This document shows, in pieces, positions 15,757 through 27,993 of a DNA stretch of 64,000 nucleotides. The stretch is from Apophysomyces variabilis (Eukaryota; Mucoromycota; Mucoromycetes; Mucorales; Mucoraceae): positions 498,090 through 562,089 of the forward strand of contig MZZL01000387.1 in the NCBI GenBank assembly GCA_002749535.1, written 5' to 3'. The notes under the pieces were generated by a model. The model did no database searches and was not told where the DNA came from. It worked only from the letters and a program-made list of their open reading frames with translations. Made by a program: the position numbers and the translations under genes. Position 1 is the first letter of the stretch, and each line of letters begins with the position of its first letter.

Positions 15757-18700
15757 GTCCTGACACGGAAAAAGAGCAAAAAACAAAAATGGGTGAACCT
15801 GAATTTTCAAATATGGAAGGTACAACAGTCACAGTGTCAGGTCTTGCAAAGAAAAAGCACGATCAAAAAAAAAATTTGGGTATTCGCGCGCCTCACTCGA
15901 CCCGCACACGACGAATATTTAGAAGTCGCTTAGTCAGTGTGGCGCAGAAAAGGAAGGAAAATAAAAAGAAAAGTTGAACAGTAAAACAATTGAAAGAGAA
16001 AACAACCCACCTTTGGCATCCCTGCTTAGCGCAGCGCAGTATTTTTGAAAGAATATTATGGCTTGCCTCTACAGGTTATAGTTTTATTTTAAGCAATTTT
16101 ATCCTGGTAGGAATATCGAATATACATTGACTAAATAGGCATTTTTTAGGTTAGCTAAGAAATGGGATGCATTTAATAACAACACATCCTAGTGTAAAGT
16201 GTACTTATTTCCGTTTTGGCCCATAAACGCGTCTTTGTTTCATACGCTATCCATTAATATAGGAGAATTGAAGTGGTGTGATTTATGCGGCATCCATTGC
16301 TTTTTGACTTCACTCGTCCGAACTATTAGGCGGGAAGGGCAGCGGCTTTTTTACTATTTGACTATTTTCTCCAACAAATCGTAAAATCTATAGAAGGCAA
16401 CTCCAACACTACAAACCTGCCGCATTGCATGTATTACATACTATTTAGTTTTCCTTCGCTCTAGCAATCTTTTGGGCACCATAGCAAACATCATATTATG
16501 ACAATGCCTGATATTGTTTATATTACATGGAACAACTCATTCTCGCCTCACTAGCTGATTGTTTCCGGTGAACCCAGTGAATGATGTGCCAAAATCAAGG
16601 AAATGCATTTTACCAAATGCCTATCATTTGGATTATTTTTCCCCAAGTCGAAGATGCCAACAAGGATGATAATGTTTATCCTGATATAGAACCTAAGGAT
16701 ATTTCTTTCTCTTCTGATATACCCTCTTCTGTTTTTTATGTACGTTAAATGCGTCCGAAAACTCCTATCCTTCCACCTTAATATGCATGTAACATGACAT
16801 CAGTGACCATAGAGATACCTTGCCATTGTGGGAGTAGAAAAAGTCTTATATAGATCTATAGTTAATAATACTATCTTCACCCTTTGTTATCTCCAGAGTT
16901 AATAAAATTACTTCTTCTATGACCACACCACAATCTTCAAGTCAATTGCTCATTGCGGTTACTGAAACCGGAAAGCATTCAATACCAACGTCCAGATGTG
17001 TAACGATGATTTTGCTTTTCCGTCTCTGAACGTTCAACTTCATCATTGTCCAACAGATTCTGTCGAGAGATATCACCCTTTGTCGCATTAATAGTAAATC
17101 GTACTGCCAAATAGGGATTGTTACTTATTATCCTCCTTTATAGGTTCAACAATAGCTTTTAAAATACAAAGATTAGTTTGCACTGCGGTAATACGGACGT
17201 TTTTACCCACTGTTTACCCTCTGGGTAATACATGAGGTTTTACGCATTTCCTTATGGGAAGAAACAATCTTCAGCGTTGTTCAATACCACTTGCAGTTCT
17301 TTCCCTTTTTTTTAGCCATTCCTCGTACCTTTTGACCATTAATTGAACGCCAATGCTCTAATTGCAGGCAAAGTAATGGCGATGGAGATTGCTGTCTTGT
17401 AACGCAGAGATTAAGAAGTGAACATAAACGAAGAGATCTTATTGCAACTATTCCTGCCCGTATAGCGAAAGAAGTGACTAGACTACGTCTTTGAAATGTA
17501 ATCTTTTTCTCATTAACTAACAATGTTATGAGCGTTATGACAACTGATTTAAACAATTTAGTTACTCAGAATGATATGGATATAAATAATGCTGTGTTGT
17601 TAATGATTGACACTTTACGGAGATCTTATAAAACAGAGGTACCCTGTAGAGGCGAGGTATCTCCGTTTTGCAGCCATCCATCAGTATGATTATTTAACAT
17701 TCAATTGATACCCGGTTCAATCATTGTTTTACCTAGTACATCTATAGCGCTAATTAAAGGTAGGTTTAAACGACGAAACACTAGTGCTCCGAAGCTAGTC
17801 CTATCTTTTTCAAGGGAAAAGAAAATTGAGCAGAGAGATAGCGATTAAATCGATTGGCTTGGATCTAATAATGATAGATTGCTAGTCAAACAAGATATTA
17901 AATGACGAAGGCAAATAGAAATGATAATGTTTTCCTTGCGGGTTTAAGCATCTACTGAAATCGTAACTAATGGATGTCCAACAATCTTAAGAAGGCATGA
18001 AAAGCTGTAAAAGCAAGAGAAAGAAAATGGCGATACAGCTTTTTTATAACGTATTGAAAACGTAATCGTAACCAAAAAAAGCTCTATTAGACGTTCAAAA
18101 AGTTAATATTCACTCATTCTATATATTAAGATTGAGTACAGTTGTCATACTGAGCTCTTTCTTTCTTCCTTTCTTTTTGTTGGGTTTTTTCCCTTTCTTT
18201 TCCTTTCTAGGTGCGTAGAACTAGTCTTTCTTTGCCTCATTACTGATCATATAAATTTTACAAAAGATATTAGTAACTACCCCAACCCGCTTTTACCCAC
18301 ACGCGTTTCTAAAGATATTTAAAGAGAAAAATCATTCATGAAATAAAGAACATCTTTCCCAGTCTCGCTTATTCTTAGCATCCTGTTATTTCATTTTATA
18401 CATTTGTGTTACTAGGGAAAACTGATACGTTTCGGGGAGATGTCTGATTGGCTGCATTCACGGCCATCCTTGGTACTCTAATAGAAAGATTTCATATATA
18501 GATATGAAATATTCCATCTTAACAAAAAGCATCCTTTGACTGTTTCTTTAGCATGCGTCTTACATATTTGCATGAGTCTGCGTTATCGTAATGATTACGT
18601 AAATACAGTGGCCGCTTTGCAATGTTTTCTTGATAAGAGTGGGCTAATGGGCTCGCGATCAAGATTGCTTGCTCCATGAGCTACTGTAAGTCAGCCTTGG

Positions 18701-19107
18701 CTTATCGAGCGTTCCGGATACATACTTCAGCAAAAACATTATGGCTTATCCAACCATTTTCTTAGGTCTGCTGTAAGCCATCTGATGATATTAACGGAGT
18801 TATTCCGAGCATTCGACATAGCTTACTAGCTTATACAGACCATGGGTCATGTAATATTAGATTTTCACGTCCATGAGTTTTCTTTCTTGGAACTATCCTA
18901 CTCATAAATAGAGTCCAGAATAGATACGTTAAGCATAGATTTCACCAACCGTACAATCGATGTGTAGGAAGGCGATACCCTTTCTCAAAAAGGAACAGAT
19001 CGCAGTTTTTGTTTCCCCGCCAATTTTGCTCGTGCTTCTTCCCGTATGAAACCGTCACGAACTTAGTCTTTCCCGTCTACTTTGATGGCGTTGGCGAGCC
19101 TAATCTG
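15757..19107. other. 3.3-kb gene-poor region
   Basis: No frame above about 90 codons here has recognisable domains, and both strands are dense in stops. The right part just before 19108 is likely promoter and 5' leader of the MAPKKK gene and may hide an upstream coding exon. The left edge carries the MCM3 promoter. I saw no clear RNA gene or transposon end. Confidence 0.4.
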
Positions 19108-22100
19108 ATGAACACACACGCCGCATACCCTTATAAGAACATTCAAGAAAACAACACCTTAGATGCTTGGACCTTGGAAAAAGTCATCCGTTGGTTGGAG
19201 AATTGCGGGCTGCAACGATTGATCCCTATATTCCGAGGCAAGTTACTCTGTGCGATGAACTACCTTTGTCTGACTTCAAACAACATTGTAGAACGACGTA
19301 TTTACGGTCAACAATTCCTGAATTTAAGCGTTGCTGATATCCACCACATTATTCCAAATACAATATTGAGTGTCCCAGACAAGCAATGTTTGGCACAGGA
19401 TATCCATGATTTGCGGCATCAAACATTGTTCTTGCACAGAGTAAGTAAAGGGAAACCCGAAACGGAATTGAAAATCAGCATAAAAGGCATGCAAAGCATG
19501 TGTCATATTCTATGAGTTATTCAAGGAAACTATTAGAGTGAACTGACATACAATCAGATACATACCACAATCCCGATCGGAAGCAGATCACCTCGCAGTA
19601 GACACAGAACAGTCATACCTGAACGGGAAAATGCGCGGCCTGTCATTCCGAAACGCACATCTTCAAACGCTGTAGATATCCCAAAACTGATAGAAACCAT
19701 ACCATTCAATATTGGAACACTAGATCGGTCCAAACTCTCTGCTATTTCGAATCCTTCTTTAACCAACCTTAATGCGCACTCATTCCAGGTAGTCATATAT
19801 GGTTAGCTTGGTAAGACAACACTGAAACTTTTTTAGGAGATGCAGAAGTGTATCCAAGTCAAAATTGGCGTTGACACATACAAGAATCTTACTCTCACCA
19901 GCAATAATCCGCAAAGTATTAAACAGGAAATACTGAAAACCGCAGGAGCGAATGTCAATAGCGACGATGTTTCCTTTTATGATGAAAACAGTGACCATCC
20001 AGGTGATAATTTACCATCCCAATATAAATTGCTTTTGCTGACAAGACTCTAGACACGCCATTAACGGACGAAGAGTTAATTCAAGTGTGTCAAATTTCAA
20101 ATAAACATCTACCGCATCGTATCCTATTCAAGTTGCGAGCTTCATCCATTCAAGGCCATTCGGTACCTAATTTTGTACACATTTTCCATAGGTAGATTGG
20201 TATTGGAAAAAGGTGACGATATTGAAAAACATCGCTTTAGACAACAACAACAACAACAACCTGTACATCAGCACCAGCTCCTTCATGGACATCGTCATAA
20301 TCCAACTCCGTATGGAGAGCCACCAGCTCCGCCAACTCGCTGGGTCGGTATTACTACTCAGACTTTACGCTCATCTTCTGGCTATCAGTCTGTGCACATC
20401 AAAGAAAGCGACATATCTGTCTTGGCTTCTCCACCTAGCAACGACGCTGAAATGGACGATATGCCATCATTATATTCAAACCAGAAGAATCACCTGTCAC
20501 CTGTTGCCGCAGCTAATATTGGCATTGCAACTCCTGAGCCTGCAGAAACACCACCATCGACCGATTTCGAATGGACTGTCCCCCCTTCAGCAACACCTTC
20601 TCCGGCTCCTTCCAATTCCTGTTGGGCTGTGGCACCTAAAGCCAGTCCTAAGCCCGAACCACAGAAGATCACCTTACAAGACCTGGCCCGTAAAGGCAGT
20701 GACAAAAGTAACAAGAACAATCGTCGTAGTAAAGGACTTCATGTCCGTATTTCTGCAACTCCTGACGAAATCCTGCCTGCACCGTCGACGCCACCTAGCT
20801 CACCGGGTGATTCTTCCTGGGAAGAGCGCCCTCCCATTGACACTATTTATAAACACATCGATCAGTATCTTCCTGAGCACGACCTAGACAAAGAAATAGT
20901 GGTAGAATCGAGCGTACCATCACCATCTATTCGTCGGTCCTTAGGTCACCGGAAATCCATCCGAGTAGTAATTGATGAAGGACACCGAAACTGGAAACGG
21001 GAGAGTGTTAAATTAAATAATATATCGCGTCGAAGGAGCACAAAGGTGTTTGGCCGTCAGGTCGAACAAGTAAAACCGGGGATGGTTGTGGTTGACGAGA
21101 AAGAAACACAATGCGATGGTAAACCAGGTAAAGCCGTCTCTTTTTCTTCTTGCCATCCTGATACTGACTTTTCTTATAATAAAACGAAGAGCCCACGAAG
21201 ATGCGATGGGTACGTGGCAAATTGATTGGATCGGGCTCCTACGGCCGGGTTTATCACGCCCTCAATATCGAGGCAGGAGAATTGATTGCTGTCAAACAGG
21301 TGAATTTACCAATGACAAAGGCAGACATGGATAATACAAAGTTACGTGAGAAGACGGAAGCCCTTTTCCGTGAAATTACCTTGATTGGTGACCTTGACCA
21401 TGAGAACATTGTTCAATATCTGGGATACGATACAGATGAGGATGAAGGATATATCTACATCTTTCTGGAGTATATTCCTGGCGGAAGTATTTCAAGCTGT
21501 CTTAAGTTTGGCAAATTCGAAGAGCCTTTGGTCAGTTTCTTTACCCGACAGATACTCCAAGGCATCAAATATTTACATGAACGCGGCATCCTTCATCGTG
21601 TAAGTCGTCGCTCCCACCAACACTTCGCCCAAACGTTCGCTCCTTACGTTCACACTTGTTTTTTTTCTTCAACAGGATATCAAGGCAGCAAACGTATTGG
21701 TTGACACAACCGGTGTTTGCAAAATTACGGACTTCGGCCTGTCAAAAGCTAATCATAAGGAAGAAATTTACGATGCGCTTTCTGATAATTCCGCATATCG
21801 AGGTAGCTTTGATGTGTTTGAAGCTCGAGAAAGAAAGAAAAGCTGAATTATAGTTTAGGAACAATTTATTGGATGGCCCCGGAAGTTTTGACATCCACTT
21901 ACAGTGCCAAAGTGGACATCTGGTAAAAATTTTACTGGCTGATTGGCCTTACCCTCTTTTCTCATATTGATACTATCGATCCTAGGAGTCTTGGATGCAC
22001 TGTTATCGAGATGTTGACCGGGACACATCCGTGGTTGAATATTAACCAACTGGCGGCGCTGTACAGTGTAAGTGTGCAGGCTTGCAAGGAACGGGCTGAT

Positions 22101-22465
22101 AGATAATTCTTATTGTATTGTTTTAGATTGGTCAATCCCAAGTGCCACCCATTCCAGAAGGCATTTCAGAAGAAGCTCGGGATTTTCTGAATAAATGCTT
22201 GCTTATGTAAGTTCTTACCCTGAGATCCGTATTTTCTTTTGTTTCTTTGTACTCACGGATAAGATTAGCAATCCGGATGAACGACCAACAGCTGCAGAGC
22301 TTCTGAATCATGCGTTCGTATCCAACAATTCCACGTTTGAGTTCAAAGTAAGCTCTTTATTTACTGCTAATTCATGAATGATGAGCTGAGTTTACCTCAA
22401 AATAGGATTACATGAAGATACTTGACCTTGAACGAAGAACATCACAAAAATTAGAAGGGCGTTAA
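19108..22465 (+). CDS. Bck1-type MAP kinase kinase kinase with N-terminal SAM domain
   Basis: MAPKKK of the cell-wall-integrity (Pkc1-Bck1-Mkk-Slt2) type, by kinase-domain and C-terminal similarity. The SAM-like region starts WTLEKVIRWLENCGL and resumes GQQFLNLSVADIHHI. A Ras-binding-like stretch lies at 19837-20131. A Ser/Pro-rich linker follows (20196-21127). The kinase has G-loop IGSGSYGRVY, AVKQV lysine, HRDIKAAN (across the 21600-21675 intron), DFGLSK and WMAPEVL. Subdomains to the end are in exons 21986-22067, 22127-22206, 22269-22347 and 22406-22465. The end NNSTFEFKD resembles the Bck1 C-terminus. Uncertain points: the first coding exon, the 20132-20195 intron boundaries, and the junction in the activation loop near 21800-21850. 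A GC-AG intron is proposed at 19238-19291. Ste11/Byr2 is the alternative assignment because of the SAM domain. Confidence 0.82.
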
Positions 22466-23096
22466 TGTTTTTATATCTCTTTATTTCCGGTTTATACTAG
22501 AGACGTCTTATACATTGATAATCATTCATTCAGCATTCTAGCATCAATTTCTTTTCTACATCGAAATAAACATTATCAGACGACCTGTCTCACGTAGAAT
22601 AGGGTTGTGTTTCTTTTCCGGAGAGAATGGGCGTAGGATCTGTTGGTCTGCTGACACGATGCGCGATATTGACGTGAGACGAATTTTTCAGATGATCCTA
22701 TTTCTACTACGGTTGCACAAACATTCCACAGGGTAAAAGAAATTGAAAAGGGCTTATGGAGAGTGACAAAGAGAAATGGACATTACATCGAAGCCAAAAA
22801 GGATAAAGCATGAATGACTCATCCTACTGTAAGTAATACTGTTGTTTGACCGGTTAAAGATCAATATCAAGAAGAAAGAGAGTAGTATAGTATGTTTTTG
22901 TGTTTATGCCAACTGTCAACAAGTAGATAGTCATGTAATTCAGCCAATGCTGGTTTCTGTAAGCATTGTCCAATAGAACGGCTAAGGTGTTCCCGAAACG
23001 CAAGCCCTTTTAAGAAAAGTATAAATACGTCGTCTACTCCGCATGAGGATTCAAACTCCTAAGTAACACTATCTTTTCCTTCTTTTTTCTCTTTAG
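22466..23096. other. intergenic region, terminator of MAPKKK and promoter of GH20
   Basis: No coding potential was seen. The right end carries a TATA box (23020-23027) and a pyrimidine-rich leader ending ctctttag directly before the GH20 start, which could also be the 3' end of a leader intron. Confidence 0.5.
23020..23027 (+). promoter_or_regulatory. TATA box of the hexosaminidase gene
   Basis: A perfect TATAAATA sits 70 nt before the GH20 start codon, a normal fungal core-promoter spacing. Use is inferred from position and sequence only. Confidence 0.5.
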
Positions 23097-25078
23097 ATGA
23101 AATTGACTTGCATCGCCTTGGCTACTGCTCTTACTTTGCAGACCGTGAAAGCCAAAACGTTCTTATTCCCTATCCCTCAGCAAGTGGATTGGACAGGATA
23201 TACAACTACCCTTGATCATCAATTTCAGGTTGTTGGGAGTCAACATCCACACGTTAGAGAGGCTGCCAAACGGTATATAGGGTTGATCCGCAAGGAAAAG
23301 TGGGTACCTGTTCAAGTTCCTTACGAAAAGGAGAATGTCAAAGGTGCCAGAGGCACCCTCAAACGGCTACGTCTCGATATCAAGAATAACCATGCCAAAT
23401 TGGACTTCGGAGTGGATGAATCCTACCATCTACTCATTCCTACCGAAGGTGGAGAAGCGAAACTGGAGGCAGCCACTTGGGTAGGCGCCCTACGTGGTCT
23501 TGAAACCTTTTCGCAGCTGATCATTGGGGGCAAGGTGGTCCATACGGCTGAGATCAAGGACTATCCGACCTATGGCCATCGCGGTATCTTGCTTGACACT
23601 TCCCGCAACTTCTATCCCGTTCAAGATATTCTGCGGACAATCGATGCAATGGCTTATAACAAAATGAATGTGTTCCATTGGCATGTTACGGATTCCCAAT
23701 CCTGGCCATTGTATTTGAAGTCTCATCCCGAGCTATCTGAGAAAGGAGCCTACACGCCGCAAGAAGTTTATCACCCACATGATGTGAAGAAGATCATTCA
23801 ATATGCTGAATCGCATGGTGTAAGAGTTATTCTAGAACTGGATATGCCGGTAAAGTATAAGGAAACAAGATACGAAAAACCAATAAGGGTGCTAGTTACA
23901 CTTGGTTAACTTGCTTGTCATCTCTTTCCGTTTATGTTTCGGTATATTTTATTTTAGGCTCATACGGCTTCTATTGCCCATTCTCACCCTGATTTTATGA
24001 CATGTACTGATCTTTTCTGGGCCGATTACGCTGCTGAACCCCCATCAGGGCAGTTGAATCCTATTAACCCTGCGGCTTGGCAACTGGTCAAGGATATTGT
24101 GAAGGAGGGAACCGACACGTTCCCGGACGCGTTGTATCACAGTGGTGGTGATGAAATTAACACGAAATGTTGGGAGCACGATCCTAAATTAGTTGATTAC
24201 GCGAAATCCAAAAATCTGACGATGCACGAAATTTGGTTCGAATGGGAAAACAAATTGTTGGATTATATAATAAACAACACTGGAAAACGACCCATTATGT
24301 GGGAAGACCCTGTCAAGGATGGTGGTTCTTACCCCAAGAAAACTATCATCCAAACATGGCTGGCTCCTCCTAAAAACTACACCTCGCAAGGTTACGACGT
24401 CATTGTATCGAATAACGATTACTTTTATTTGGACTGCGGTCATGGAGGTAAGCAAATAATATTTAAAAGAAGATAAGAAAAGGAGGAAAAGCGGAGATCG
24501 GGCTTCCATGGAAGAATTTAGTAATAAATGAATAACGGGTTCTTAGGCTGGCTAGGTGATGATCCCCGCTACATCAGCCCCACACAACAAGAAACTCCTC
24601 AAGATACCTTTAACTACGGTGGCAGTGGTGGATCATGGTGTGCACCCTTCAAGGTAAAAAAATATACAAACAGCAGAAATAGGTCGTTTGTCAATATTGT
24701 AATACTAATGTGATGCAAACCGAAAATTTGCTTTAGACATGGCAACGGATCTACACATATGACATGACATATGGTGTCACTGACAACCACGCTGGCAAGG
24801 TATTGGGCGGAGAAACAGCTCTATGGTCCGAACAGAGCAATCAGTATGTATTAGATGCTCGATTATGGCCTCGTTCAGCCGCGGCAGCCGAAATCTACTG
24901 GTCGGGAAGCTATGATCAAGCTCATCAACGTCGCACGTTGGCTGAAGTCCAGCCTCGATTTAATGACTGGGTATACCGACTCAACGAACGCGGTATCGGA
25001 GCTGAACCCGTTCAACCGCGGTGGTGCCTCCGTCATCCAGAGCAATGTAACTTGAACGATCCTAGTAAAAAGAACTAG
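23097..25078 (+). CDS. secreted beta-N-acetylhexosaminidase, GH20
   Basis: Removes terminal N-acetylglucosamine or galactosamine from chito-oligosaccharides and glycans; likely secreted or vacuolar and involved in chitin turnover. Exons 23097-23849, 23958-24447, 24547-24653 and 24737-25078 give 563 aa. The N-terminus (KLTCIALATALTLQTVKA) is a signal peptide. A GH20b-like N-domain is followed by the TIM barrel starting at YPTYGHRGILLDTSRNF. WHVTDSQSWPL and LELDMPAHTASI (across intron 1) are conserved, and the catalytic Asp-Glu pair is in HSGGDEINTKCW (about residues 315-316). C-terminal GGETALWSEQ and RLWPRSAAAAEIYWS match the substrate-pocket Trp and Arg/Glu regions. Length is normal and no key residue is missing. 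A TATA box lies 70 nt upstream. Confidence 0.95.
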
Positions 25079-25161
25079 ATCGGGTTGTGTTACTACTTTC
25101 GATATTCATGCGTTCTAAACAACATCTAACGAAAGAAGAAAGCAATCTTGTGTAACTACAA

Positions 25162-26226
25162 TTACTGCTCTAATTTATTTTTGCCTTCTTCTTCTTCGTT
25201 GTTGTCGTATTGGATGTAGTTAGCTTTGTGACGTGAGGTATACTTTTTCTTCTGCACTCGGTAGTTGTTTTGGATTAGCTTGTAAAAGAAACAGTAATAA
25301 TACATGAGATCGTCGTAACGATGGTCGTATTCTTTTGTTTCGTAAGCAATCGCATACTCGCGGTAAAAGTAGTAGATAGCTTCAATCGTCGCTAAATAGT
25401 TTTCGCTCAATTGCTGGAAACGCCAGAAGTAAGTCTGACGGGGTTCAATGGTGACTTTGCGCATTCGTTGCAGAGTTGGTGTCTCGCGTAGAATTTTCTT
25501 AGCCTGCTTCCAAGTGCCATCAATGACAACAACGCGGTCAAAAGATTCTCGCGGAATCTCATATAAGGTTTTGGCATCCTTTATTTTTGTTTTTCTTAGT
25601 TCGTAATCATGACATAATAAAAGATAGTGACAAAAAGATAAAAAAGGATCTTACCGGACCAGGGAATAAGAGTAATGTTCGTGTGATATCATGGTTTGCA
25701 TTCTCCTCATAAGAGGCCATGGAGCCCCAGGATAAGATTTCCACGTCATCTGGGGCAATGATACGCGCATGGATGGCTGTGGATTTTCCGTCCAACTCTT
25801 GTTCATGTTTAATCCTTTTATTTGGTTTCGCCTAAAGTTATTATCCATCGAGGTTGGATAGAGAACGCTTACACATCAAGCTGAACGGGTAATTGGAGTT
25901 GAGGGACGTCGGATCGCGCCATGCCTACGACTGCATAACATCGATAGCAGAAAAATTTGACAGGTTTACCACATTGCGGACAAGGGTTGCGTTCTGTTGC
26001 AGCTCGGAGCACGCTGTCATTGCTTGTTTTGATGTCAGCAAAGGGCCGCTTTATCGCTTCTGTTATATGGCGATTGCACAGAGTTACATTGTCCGACAAG
26101 CAAAGGACTGGGATCGGGCATACCTTGATTGCTCATGAAGTATTGAAAAGACGATGGGTTGATTTTCTGAAGTGTCTTAATGTAAGCAGTCCTTTGCAAA
26201 GCGATCTGTGATTGAAGGTCCGCCAT
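25162..26226 (-). CDS. DTW-domain tRNA-uridine aminocarboxypropyltransferase (DTWD1-like)
   Basis: DTWD1-type enzymes transfer the 3-amino-3-carboxypropyl group of SAM to uridine (acp3U) in tRNA. Exons 26124-26226, 25873-26059, 25655-25814 and 25162-25578 give 288 aa with all phases consistent. Visible features are two zinc-binding-like CxxC pairs (PCPQCGK and FCYRCY), the P-rich LPLQLPVQLDV-type strand, and KHEQELDGKSTAIHA. The DTW-type motif appears as VIDGTWKQAKK, with Gly inserted between D and T as in many DTWD1 proteins. The C-terminus carries RQTYFWRF and LATIEAIYYFYREY, close to human DTWD1. It ends in a polar basic/acidic tail. The exon 1 splice (5'ss gtatgc) was chosen because it restores alignment with the family. 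Confidence 0.88.
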
Positions 26227-26460
26227 GGAGACCAGTCCGTCCAGGTGCCAGTTGTCTTCTCATTCTGAAGTCATTACAAAACTAAGGACGTTCTCATCCT
26301 AAAATCAGAAGGCAAAAGAAGGCGAGCAAACAGAGGGACCACGATCCCCCAGGGGTCCATGACTGGTTGTTTACTGCGCGTTTTTACTCTATTTGTTGTT
26401 TTCCGTTTGCGCGCAAAAAGACAGTTTTATTATGTTGTTGTTGGAACAAAAAGAATTTGT

Positions 26461-26858
26461 CTAGCTGTAATCAATCACTTTCTTAACATAGTAGGCGCCT
26501 GCTGCAACCGAAACTACCGAAAGAGCGATTGGAAGTGGTTTTCTGGTCTTAATGGCACGTGGGATCATGCCGCCAGCCAACAAAGCCGAGGCTGCAATCG
26601 CAGTTTCATGACCATAATCGCGGTTTTCTTTGATGATATGACCTGCAACTCCGTACAGAGCGCCAATACCAACACCAGCAACTAGAGAAGGCACTGAACG
26701 TGTACGAGCAAAACCGGCAAGACCACTACAAAAAGGAGCAAACAAAGAATAAATGATCGACGCTTTTGTAGGCAAAACAAGTTTTTAATCTATAAAGACA
26801 AAGTAGTTTACCCAATGGTGCAGATACCAGCCAATGTATAGCAAGGATGATGGGACAT
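26461..26858 (-). CDS. TMEM14-family small membrane protein
   Basis: Members of this family (UPF0136; human TMEM14C) are small mitochondrial inner-membrane proteins; TMEM14C is linked to porphyrin import. Exons 26812-26858 and 26461-26725 give 103 aa. The protein opens MSHHPCYTLAGICTIGG. It has Gly-rich helices typical of the family, including SLVAGVGIGALYGVAG, a central ETAIAASALLAGGMI and a final LSVVSVAAGAYYVKKV. Length and Gly pattern match the family. The first exon is short, so the start rests on the single ATG that splices in frame. It is divergent from VMA8 with a 1.1-kb gap. Confidence 0.85.
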
Positions 26859-27993
26859 GTTCGTTTGTGTGGTTACAAAGAAAGGAAAGGAAAAAGCTTT
26901 GTATTGAAAAAGAAACAGTGCAAGGGCAGACTCAATTTAGCTATTCCCATTTGAATTCCCGCAACCCTATCCAATGACGCAAAATGAAAAAGACACTGCT
27001 CGGACTTCGGGTCAATCGGCCTCCGTTCAAAAGGGTAAAAAAACCACGGAGTAACAAGTAAACATGCTGATTTAGCCCTTTCCATGGTCTCTAAGCATAC
27101 ATTAATATACGCAATGCGTGCGGTATCTGCGTAAAATCATGCATGCACACCATTTATTCTTTGTTACATAAGAGCTTATATCCTTTGCTTTGTTGTGAAC
27201 CCCAGAAACCGCATTCCCAGTTTCGGATGATGAAAAACGTATCTCGTACTGTACAGTAAGCCAACTATCATTGGCTCGGTGCTTTTCGTGCAAAATATCC
27301 TTACAAAACTGAATAACCTTAAAAAGAAACGTGGCTGGCTCGTACCATGGTAAATCTGCTTGTTGCGACGCGACAGACTAGCTGGATGGTAGATTACTGT
27401 AAAGACGAGATCACAAGATACTATAGCTTTGCTTGCTTTTTAAGTTTAATGTCTTCAATAACAAAGGGCATCAACAGCTGAACGTCGTCGAAGGTTTAAT
27501 ACTAGCTAGTAGGAATATTGGACAGACCCATGGAGAAGCAGGGCTTTTCTAACAGTCGCTATAGCAGGTTTTCATCAAGAGCATCAAAAATACATGGCAA
27601 CTAGTGACCAGCCTGTCTTAGCCTAGGTTGCTGTCCATCCTTGTGTTAGACTGCACTGTAGACACGAAAGGAATAAGAAAAGCGTGAAAGGGAGCTTCTA
27701 TATTGTATCCGTATACATGTCGAACGATAAAATGAATTTCTATCTGAACGTACCTGTATGTTGGTATAACAGCTCCAGAATCCCATAGGCACCCTAACAG
27801 CAAATATTCATGCTGAAGGATAGATATTGCGTTTTCAATGCTCTATCTGCATTCGAAACGAACCACACCATCTTGTGACGTGCTTGAGGTTTTTGGCCAG
27901 CGCGAAAAGGGCGGAGCAAAAGGGCTTTTGGTCAAATGAACGGATCTCCGACTTTCTATTGCTTCAACTGCTTTGTTCTTTTGCTAAAGCATT
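26859..27993. other. 1.1-kb divergent promoter region
   Basis: Lies between the TMEM14-family gene (minus) and VMA8 (plus). Frames are short and without domains; the longest plus-strand frame overlapping 27827-28156 only reads through the VMA8 leader and first exon. I saw no RNA gene. Confidence 0.45.

Noticed and set aside
17281..17556. 91-codon minus-strand frame in the gene-poor region
   Set aside because: Low-complexity basic end, no splice partner, no recognisable family.
17640..17735. Possible tRNA-like sequence around a ggttcaatc motif
   Set aside because: No matching A box or foldable acceptor stem was found by eye.
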